A stretch of DNA of 64,000 nucleotides from Paeniglutamicibacter sulfureus (GTDB lineage Bacteria; Actinomycetota; Actinomycetes; Actinomycetales; Micrococcaceae). The translations under genes were made by a program, and so were the position numbers. The DNA lies in assembly GCF_039535115.1 (NCBI RefSeq), contig NZ_BAAAWO010000001.1:4030001-4094000 (forward strand), written 5' to 3'. Under the pieces are notes generated by a model that made no database searches, was not told where the DNA came from, and was given only the letters and a program-made list of their open reading frames with translations. Positions 58,346 to 64,000 of the stretch are shown here, piece by piece (positions within the stretch are counted from its first letter, which is position 1; each line of letters starts with the position of its first letter).

Positions 58346-59968
58346 TCAGGGCACCGAGCATTCGTTGTTGTTGGCTGCGATTTTTGCCAGCAGGTCGGTG
58401 CGGCCGATTTGCTCGAGGGTGACCAGGTAGCGCTCGGTCAGCTCCGACCCGTCGGGCTGTGCCGTGGGTGCGTCGGAGGGTGCCGTGTTGATCTTGCCGG
58501 GCTCGGAATTCCGCTCGGTCCCGGAATCCTTGGTCGACTTTGCCGGGGCGGAGGATTCCTTCTCCTTGGCCGATTCCTTGGTTGCCTCCGCGGACTTCTT
58601 GGCCGGGGATTCGTTTTGCGCGGCGATGAGTTCGTCGATGCGCGAGTGGATCTCGTCGAACTTCGGGTAGGTGGAGAATTTGTCGCCCGCGGACCCGAAG
58701 TCGGGGGCACCCAGGGTCAGGCGCTTGAACGGGGTCTGGCGGGCCTTGTCGGCCAGGTTCAGGAACGATCCGAGCTGCTGCTGCGGAATGTCGGTTTCCA
58801 CCAGTTGCTCGCCGGCATCCATGATCGAGGTGAAGCGCGTGAGCATGGTCTTGGGGCTGAACTGGGAAATCATGGCCTGTTGCAGGCACTGCTGGCGCGC
58901 GATGCGGTGGTAATCGGAGGTGAAGTCGCGCGAGCGGGCGAACCAGAGGGCCTGCTTCCCGGTGAGCGTCTGCTCGCCGGGGGCGAACCAGTGGGTGTTG
59001 ACCGAGGAGTTGGGCCAGCTCTTGCCGTTGTAGGGGACCCAGCCGCCGGAGTCGACCTTGACCCCGCCCATGGCGTTGATGAACCCGGCGAACCCGGCCA
59101 TGTCGATCATCACGTACGACTGGACCTTCAGACCCGTGCTGCCCTCGATGGCGTCCATGGTGGCTTCCGCACCGGGGTTGGCCGCATCCGGGTACAGGTC
59201 GGCGTGGTTGTCGGTGGCGTCGCGATAGATCGCGTTGAACAGGCACTCGTCCCCGCAGTTGTACCCCTCGGGGTAGATCTTGCGCATGGGGGAGTCCTTG
59301 GAGAACTGGGCGTTCTGCATATTGCGCGGGATGGAGATCAGCAACGACTTGCCGGTCTTGGCATCGACGGACAGCAGCGACATGGAATCGGTGCGTACCC
59401 CCTCGCGGTTGCCCGCCGAGTCGGCGCCGAACACGGCGATGTTGTAGCGTCCGTCAACCGGCTTGAAGGCAGGTCCGGCGGTAAAGACGCTGGAGATGGT
59501 CTCGCGGCCCTTGTTCATCACGAATGCGCCGTAGCCCAGGGACCCGGTGATGGCCAGGGCCACCACCAGCAACGTGGCGGTCAGCCCGATCCTGGCCCCG
59601 GGGGCCAGATACCGGGGGCGGATGATCGCCAGCGTGTTCAGGAACATCAAGAGCCAGCCGGCCGCCAGCACCACCAGCAGCAACGAGGATCCCAGCTGCA
59701 CCCAGGCCTGGGCAAAGAATCCAAGCAGCCAGTCGCGTTTGAGCAGTGCGAGCGCCAGCACCACCAGGAGCAAAGCCCAGCAGGTGATGGTGACGCGCAT
59801 GACGAACCCGCCAAGGGCGCGATTCCCGGAAACCCATTGGGCGCTGCCGGGGAAGAACGTTGTCAGCAGCAGCAGGAACAGTGCGCGCTTGGAACGCACC
59901 GGTGCCGGGGCCGAGACGGGGTCCGGTAGCAGGTCGGGGTCGTGGGACGAGCGGCGGGTCGATGTCAT
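58346..59968 (-). CDS. LytR-CpsA-Psr (LCP) family protein
   Basis: Extracytoplasmic enzyme expected to attach glycopolymers (for example teichoic-acid-like or arabinogalactan-type chains) to peptidoglycan. 540 residues. Unlike single-span LCP proteins, it starts with about four membrane helices (residues 30-160). The LCP domain follows: VFGADSAGNREGVRTDSMSLLSVD with its catalytic aspartate/arginine, SIPRNMQ, MDAIEGSTGLKVQSYVMIDMAGF, QTLTGKQALWFARSRDFTSDYHRIARQQ. A Lys/Ser/Glu/Ala-rich linker (about 430-500) precedes a short tail with one cysteine. ATG at 59968 with AAGGAC. Confidence 0.92.
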   Translation of the reverse strand: MTSTRRSSHDPDLLPDPVSAPAPVRSKRALFLLLLTTFFPGSAQWVSGNRALGGFVMRVTITCWALLLVVLALALLKRDWLLGFFAQAWVQLGSSLLLVVLAAGWLLMFLNTLAIIRPRYLAPGARIGLTATLLVVALAITGSLGYGAFVMNKGRETISSVFTAGPAFKPVDGRYNIAVFGADSAGNREGVRTDSMSLLSVDAKTGKSLLISIPRNMQNAQFSKDSPMRKIYPEGYNCGDECLFNAIYRDATDNHADLYPDAANPGAEATMDAIEGSTGLKVQSYVMIDMAGFAGFINAMGGVKVDSGGWVPYNGKSWPNSSVNTHWFAPGEQTLTGKQALWFARSRDFTSDYHRIARQQCLQQAMISQFSPKTMLTRFTSIMDAGEQLVETDIPQQQLGSFLNLADKARQTPFKRLTLGAPDFGSAGDKFSTYPKFDEIHSRIDELIAAQNESPAKKSAEATKESAKEKESSAPAKSTKDSGTERNSEPGKINTAPSDAPTAQPDGSELTERYLVTLEQIGRTDLLAKIAANNNECSVP

Positions 59969-59976
59969 AGGGGTCC

Positions 59977-60510
59977 TTACGCGCCGGGGGCTTCGGAGGC
60001 GACGGCGGCCCGCAGGGCGGCGCCCTTGTCGGCTGCGACCTGGCGCAGCTCGGCGGCGAAGTCGATGAGTTTTTCCTGCAGTGCGGCGGCGAGCTCGTCA
60101 GTGCCGGTGGCGAGCATCCGCACTGCCAGCAGGCCGGCGTTGCGTGCCCCGCCGATGGAGACGGTGGCGACCGGCACGCCGGCGGGCATCTGGACGATGG
60201 AGAGCAACGAGTCCATGCCGTCGAGCGTCTTCAGCGGCACCGGAACGCCGATGACCGGCAGCGGGGTGACCGAGGCGAGCATGCCCGGCAGGTGGGCGGC
60301 GCCGCCGGCTCCGGCAATGATCACGCGGATGCCGCGGGTGTGGGCTTCCTTGCCGTAGGCGATCATGTCCTCGGGCATGCGGTGGGCGGAGACGACGTCG
60401 GCTTCGAAGGGGATGCCGAATTCGCGCAGCGCCTCGGCGGCCAGCTTCATGACGGGCCAGTCCGAGTCGGAGCCCATGACCAGGGAAACCAGGGGTGCGG
60501 GGGTGCTCAA
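59977..60510 (-). CDS. purE: N5-carboxyaminoimidazole ribonucleotide mutase
   Basis: Purine synthesis: rearranges N5-CAIR to CAIR. 177 residues. The active-site motif [16 protein letters not shown] at the N-terminus, the SAHRMPEDM histidine and [11 protein letters not shown] are present. TTG start at 60510 with GAAGGAC, overlapping the purK stop (TTGA). Confidence 0.95.
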   Translation of the reverse strand: MSTPAPLVSLVMGSDSDWPVMKLAAEALREFGIPFEADVVSAHRMPEDMIAYGKEAHTRGIRVIIAGAGGAAHLPGMLASVTPLPVIGVPVPLKTLDGMDSLLSIVQMPAGVPVATVSIGGARNAGLLAVRMLATGTDELAAALQEKLIDFAAELRQVAADKGAALRAAVASEAPGA

Positions 60511-61700
60511 GAAGTTTGTCCTTCGGTGGTGGATGCGGGGGCCGGGGAAGGCACGCCGTCACGGATCAATGAGGCCACGGTGTTGGCGCGGGCGCGCAGC
60601 GAGTCAACGGATTCCCCGGGTTCGGAGACCACGTTGACGTGGCCGATCTTGCGTCCCGGACGCACGGACTTGCCGTAGGCGTGGACCTTCACGCGCGGTT
60701 CGGCGGCCAAGGCGGCCTGAAACGCGGTGAACAGGTCCTGGTTGGCCCCGCCGAGGTAATTCTTCATCACGGTGGTCTCGGCCAGTGCGTCGGTGGCTCC
60801 CAGCGGCAGGTCAAGGACCGCGCGCAGGTGCTGTTCGAACTGGCTGGTGATCGAGCCGTTCATGGTCCAGTGTCCGGTGTTGTGCGGGCGCATGGCAAGT
60901 TCGTTGATGACGAACCCGGCACCGGAGCCGGGGGTCTCGAAGAGTTCGGCTGCCATCACGCCGGTGACGCCGAAGGCCTCGGCGATGCGCAGTGCCGCCT
61001 GCTCGGCTGCCGCCTCGACGGCCGGGTCCAGGCCCGGTGCGGGGGCAATGACTTCGTCGCAGACGCCGTCGACCTGGATGGTGTGCACCACTGGCCAGGC
61101 CTTGGCCTCGCCGCCGGGGTTGCGGGCAACAAGGGCGGAGAGTTCGCGCGTGAAGGCGACCTTGTCCTCGGCCAGCAGTGCGCCGTTGCCGAACCAATCC
61201 GCCGCCGCGCGGGCATCTTCTTCCGTCTCGATCATGCGCACGCCCTTGCCGTCATAGCCGCCGCGAGGGGTCTTCAGCACGATCGGCCAGCCGATCTTCT
61301 GGCCGAAGGCCACCAGCTCATCAACGGTTTCCACCGCTGCCCACTCGGGGTTGGGCAGGCCCAGCGCGGCGATGGCCTCGCGCATCACGAGCTTGTCCTG
61401 GGCATGGATCAGCGCGGCCGGGCGCGGCTGGACGTTGACGCCTTCGGCGATCAGCGCCTGCAGGTGCTCATTGGGCACGTGCTCGTGGTCGAACGTCAGG
61501 ACATCGACTCCGCGGGCGAATTCACGTAGCGTCGCCAAATCCGTATAGTCACCTACCGGGGCGGAAGCAACACTGCGCGCGGCAGAGACATCCGGGCCCT
61601 CGGCCAGGATGCGTAGTTCGAAGCCGAGATTCAGGGCCTCGGGAGCCATCATTCGGGCAAGTTGGCCTCCGCCAACAACGCCAATCACTGGAAACATCAC
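60507..61700 (-). CDS. purK: N5-carboxyaminoimidazole ribonucleotide synthase
   Basis: ATP-grasp enzyme of purine synthesis: AIR + bicarbonate + ATP to N5-CAIR. 397 residues. The N-terminal [12 protein letters not shown] motif, ATP-grasp [45 protein letters not shown] and the C-terminal [14 protein letters not shown] are intact. GTG at 61700 (the ATG is the second codon). Coupled to purE by overlap. Confidence 0.95.
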   Translation of the reverse strand: MMFPVIGVVGGGQLARMMAPEALNLGFELRILAEGPDVSAARSVASAPVGDYTDLATLREFARGVDVLTFDHEHVPNEHLQALIAEGVNVQPRPAALIHAQDKLVMREAIAALGLPNPEWAAVETVDELVAFGQKIGWPIVLKTPRGGYDGKGVRMIETEEDARAAADWFGNGALLAEDKVAFTRELSALVARNPGGEAKAWPVVHTIQVDGVCDEVIAPAPGLDPAVEAAAEQAALRIAEAFGVTGVMAAELFETPGSGAGFVINELAMRPHNTGHWTMNGSITSQFEQHLRAVLDLPLGATDALAETTVMKNYLGGANQDLFTAFQAALAAEPRVKVHAYGKSVRPGRKIGHVNVVSEPGESVDSLRARANTVASLIRDGVPSPAPASTTEGQTS

Positions 61701-61706
61701 CCGCTT

Positions 61707-61712
61707 AGCCTA
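61707..61712 (-). promoter_or_regulatory. Candidate -10 box of a leaderless purK transcript
   Basis: Minus-strand TAGGCT ends 6 nt before the GTG at 61700, with no ribosome site. Same hexamer and spacing as at add. Confidence 0.5.
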
Positions 61713-61895
61713 CCGAACGCGGGGCCCAACCTATGTTGTCCATGGCGAGTTTGGACACCATTGGCGGTGAACATTCAGTGAACCGCATTAGAATAGTTTG
61801 GTTGGCCGTCCAGGGAAATGACGGCCCAACCGCACCGGACGCGCAGCAGCGAGCCACGCGGCATACGGTGCATTGAGACGAATCCATGGAGGATC

Positions 61896-62462
61896 ATGCT
61901 GAAAGAGATCTGGCGCAAACTCTTGGGCCTGGCGTCCATGATGTGGCGCGAAGTCGCCAAATTCGGCGTGGTCGGGGGTGTCGCGTTCATCATCGACTCG
62001 GGCATCTACCTGTGGATGCTCGAGGGGCCCATGGATGACTCCGAGGTCAAGGCAAAAATCATTGCCGGCGTCGTGGCCACGATGTTTTCGTGGGTGGCCA
62101 ACCGCTTCTGGACCTTCCGCCATCGCCGGCAGGCCAACGTGGTGCGCGAGCTCGTAATGTTCCTCATCATGAACGCCATCGGGCTGGGAATCGCCGCAGC
62201 ATGTGTGTTCATCACCAAGTACTGGATCGGCCTGACCGACACCACCAGCCTGTTTATTGCGGGTTCCGTGGTCGGCCTGGTGCTGGGCACGATCTTCCGG
62301 TTCTTCGCCTACCGTTTCTGGGTCTTTGGCGAGGAAATGGATGCCGAAGAGGAATTCGCCCACGACCGCGAGCTGCTGCACGTCGGCCTCGAGCCGGCTG
62401 ATGCGGAGCGTGGCGCTTCCGCGCCGCCCCGGGCCCCGGGAACGCCTGACGGCGTCGTCTAG
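61896..62462 (+). CDS. GtrA-family membrane protein
   Basis: Four-helix membrane protein of the GtrA/DPMS-like family, which helps flip or present lipid-linked sugars (for example polyprenyl-phosphate sugars). 188 residues. Motifs: FGVVGGVAFIIDSGIYLWML in helix 1, MFSWVANRFWTFRHRR in the middle and IFRFFAYRFWVFGEE near the end. The ATG at 61896 has GGAGGATC before it. A hydrophilic tail of about 40 residues follows the last helix. Divergent from purK. Confidence 0.9.
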   Translation: MLKEIWRKLLGLASMMWREVAKFGVVGGVAFIIDSGIYLWMLEGPMDDSEVKAKIIAGVVATMFSWVANRFWTFRHRRQANVVRELVMFLIMNAIGLGIAAACVFITKYWIGLTDTTSLFIAGSVVGLVLGTIFRFFAYRFWVFGEEMDAEEEFAHDRELLHVGLEPADAERGASAPPRAPGTPDGVV

Positions 62463-62494
62463 TGCCGGTGGGCCCGGCACGTTGATACCTACAG

Positions 62495-62566
62495 CCCCGG
62501 GATGTTCCCCCTCTTGCTTCTCCACCACCGGTGGAGGGAAAAGCCAGGGAGCATCCCGGGGTTTTT
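62495..62566. terminator. Terminator between the GtrA and TIGR03089 genes
   Basis: CCCCGGGATG (62495-62504) pairs with CATCCCGGGG (62552-62561), followed by TTTTT; the loop contains a second stem (CTCCACC / GGTGGAG). Serves the GtrA gene directly and perhaps the converging gene. Confidence 0.85.
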
Positions 62567-62601
62567 CATGCCCGCCGGAGGCCGGGCCCTTGGCTTGCGG
62601 C

Positions 62602-63336
62602 CTATGATTCCCGATCCAGGCGCGTCACCACGCGTTCGCCGCCGAGCAGCGAGTCGCTGATCTTTACGCCGTCTTCCACCAGAACCACAGGGTTCCCCGC
62701 GCTCCACAGCGACACCAGGACCGGAAGGAGCCGTTCCAGCGGCCACGCGGTGCTCAGCAGGGTGGTGCCGCTTGCCCCGGTTTCGGGCAGCTCGGCGAAC
62801 AGCTGGGTGTAGGCCATCGAGCCGGCGGGCCCCTGCAATGCCGTGGCGGACGTATCGATGGGGGAGGGGTTGAACGAATCCGCGTAGGCGCGGACCTCTG
62901 AGGCGTAATCGGTGGCACCAACCGGCAGCGGGCCGTCGAAGGCCATGGCCAGGGCCGGCAGGGGAACGGCGATGACCTCGACGCTGCCGTTGACTGCTAG
63001 GGTTTCCGTGTCGGCGGTAATAAATATGTCGACATCTCCGGGATCCGTTCCGGGGGCCACGCAGCGCACTTCGGCGCCCAGGTGCCAGCACGCCAAGGCC
63101 AGCGCCGCGGACTTCCAATGGCCGGGCATGTCGGTGGCAACAATGCTCCCCGGGGCTAAATCGAATTCTTCGTGCAATAGGTTCGCGCTCTTGGCGACCC
63201 AGTTGTCAAAAACGCGTCCACTGAGTTCCACGCGTTCCCCGCCCTGGGAGTACCAGGTCAGGTACGGGTGGGTGGAATGGCGCATTGGAGCGAGCAGTGA
63301 TTCGACGGGAGATAACGAGTTGGTATCAATGGTCAT
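62602..63336 (-). CDS. TIGR03089 family protein (acyl-CoA-synthetase-like fragment)
   Basis: Actinobacterial family resembling the N-terminal part of AMP-forming acyl-CoA synthetases, function unknown. 244 residues. Conserved LTWYSQGGERVELSGRVFDNWVAKSANLL, GSIVATDMPGHWKSAALALACWHLGAEV are typical of the synthetase N-domain; the AMP-binding core and lid domain are absent, so adenylating activity is not expected. ATG at 63336 with AAGGAGCT. Confidence 0.88.
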   Translation of the reverse strand: MTIDTNSLSPVESLLAPMRHSTHPYLTWYSQGGERVELSGRVFDNWVAKSANLLHEEFDLAPGSIVATDMPGHWKSAALALACWHLGAEVRCVAPGTDPGDVDIFITADTETLAVNGSVEVIAVPLPALAMAFDGPLPVGATDYASEVRAYADSFNPSPIDTSATALQGPAGSMAYTQLFAELPETGASGTTLLSTAWPLERLLPVLVSLWSAGNPVVLVEDGVKISDSLLGGERVVTRLDRES

Positions 63337-63470
63337 GGGAAGCTCCTTGTCAAGCCTGTGAATTCCCCGGGAATCCGGGGTTGGGCAAAATCGTGTGTGA
63401 TCACGGCGAAATCTCGGGCGTGGCGTGACTCCAAATCTACGACATGTGTGGCTAAAATCGACGGCCGCAC

Positions 63471-63500
63471 TTGACGCAACGGGAGTTACACCAGTGTAAT
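63471..63500 (+). promoter_or_regulatory. Candidate promoter with palindrome upstream of the WhiB-like gene
   Basis: TTGACG (63471-63476) and TGTAAT (63495-63500) make -35/-10 boxes with an 18-nt spacer. A perfect palindrome TTACAC-CA-GTGTAA (63486-63499) overlaps the -10 box and could be an operator. The leader to the ATG at 63625 would be about 120 nt. Confidence 0.45.
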
Positions 63501-63624
63501 TAGATAGTGCACCGTCAGGGAGAGAGAAATTGTCTCGCGACGGCTTTTTCTTGGAAGGCCGTCGACGTCGCTCTTATGGGTCATATTAGGTATCAAGTTC
63601 GTAACGGCGGAAGGTTAGTAAACC

Positions 63625-64000
63625 ATGGGAAACGTGGATCGAAGCTTCAACGAGGCCGCAGCGACGGCGCCTACGCCACCTTATAGCGGGGGCCGAAGCG
63701 TTCCGGCGGACTGGTTTGTCGATCCGGCCGAGACAAGCCGGGCACAGGAATCCGACGGTTCGCAGGGCTTGACTCCCGCAGAGGAGACTGCCGCATTCCT
63801 GTTGGCGCACGACGCAGCCAGCGATCTGGTCGCTGACCCGACTCCCTCGTGGGCACCGAGCTTCGATGCCATGCCCGACGGCAAGAGCCCGGCCCAGGCC
63901 ATCTGGATCGGCTTGGGTGCCGAGGACGAAGAAGGCGAACTGGGCTGGCAGTCCGAGGCACTGTGTGCACAGACCGACCCCGAGGCATTCTTCCCCGAAA
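63625..64000 (+). CDS. WhiB-family iron-sulfur regulator, 3' end outside window
   Basis: Actinobacterial regulator with a 4Fe-4S cluster that works with the main sigma factor. The first 125 codons are present. The WhiB domain begins only near residue 109 with WQSEALCAQTDPEAFFPE, containing the first cluster cysteine; the other three cysteines fall outside. The preceding 105 residues are hydrophilic (Pro, Ala, Ser, Glu, Asp), unlike the usual short N-termini of this family. ATG at 63625 has AAGG 13 bases upstream; a later start cannot be excluded, for example the in-frame ATG at about residue 82. Confidence 0.82.
   Translation, partial: MGNVDRSFNEAAATAPTPPYSGGRSVPADWFVDPAETSRAQESDGSQGLTPAEETAAFLLAHDAASDLVADPTPSWAPSFDAMPDGKSPAQAIWIGLGAEDEEGELGWQSEALCAQTDPEAFFPE

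Overview
The window is high-GC DNA with dense, mostly operonic genes. It looks like the chromosome of an actinobacterium of the Arthrobacter/Paeniglutamicibacter type (Micrococcaceae). The evidence is mca (mycothiol chemistry), a WhiB-family gene, the cluster mazG-eno-ftsB/divIC-DUF501-ppx, DUF4307, DUF4245 and TIGR03089 genes, and several promoters with a TAnnnT -10 box only 6-7 nt before the start codon, as expected for leaderless mRNAs. No plasmid, prophage, CRISPR array or intact insertion sequence was seen.

Layout. 1-1744 (-): sdhC-sdhD-sdhA of succinate dehydrogenase, with sdhA cut by the window edge. 1995-4519: mannose-1-phosphate guanylyltransferase and an M20 amidohydrolase. 4798-14197: a nucleoside uptake and salvage block made of a BmpA-type lipoprotein, a two-domain ATPase, two permeases, cytidine deaminase, thymidine phosphorylase, a DedA protein and adenosine deaminase. 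14488-22358: mazG, enolase, the divisome protein FtsB/DivIC, DUF501, Ppx/GppA, a mycosin-like membrane subtilase and NDH-2, followed by tRNA-Leu(UAA). 22824-28322: a branched-chain amino acid ABC system, with livK convergent to livHMGF. 28644-33723: Bax1-I, AI-2E-type permease, threonine dehydratase, greA and DUF4307.

33832-45094 is the rearranged part. The string mca - small membrane protein - start of the thioredoxin/six-hairpin gene (yyaL-like) has been tandemly duplicated. The second mca copy (37103-37662) and the second small gene (37699-37935) are pseudogenes, and the 5' fragment of the yyaL-like gene (37010-37098) is fused to the broken mca. A DUF4386 gene in poor-quality sequence sits in the first copy. 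A two-component system plus ABC transporter (38015-42032) sits at the equivalent place in the second. The trhA gene just downstream carries a one-base frameshift.

45718-64000 returns to core genes: uppS, a PIN-PhoH ATPase, a small prepilin peptidase, a Nudix hydrolase, a DHA2 drug exporter with its TetR regulator, fumC, carbonic anhydrase, DUF4245, glpX, manA, an LCP cell-wall ligase, purE/purK, a GtrA protein, TIGR03089, and the start of a WhiB-type regulator with a long N-terminal extension. manC, manA, the LCP protein, GtrA and uppS are all connected with envelope glycan synthesis.

No wholly new system was found. The most unusual items are the decayed tandem duplication with two different cargos, a histidine kinase with an extra C-terminal membrane anchor and cysteine-containing ectodomain, a LivH permease fused to an exported carboxypeptidase-regulatory-like domain, several very long perfect inverted repeats between genes, and the recurrent leaderless promoter pattern.
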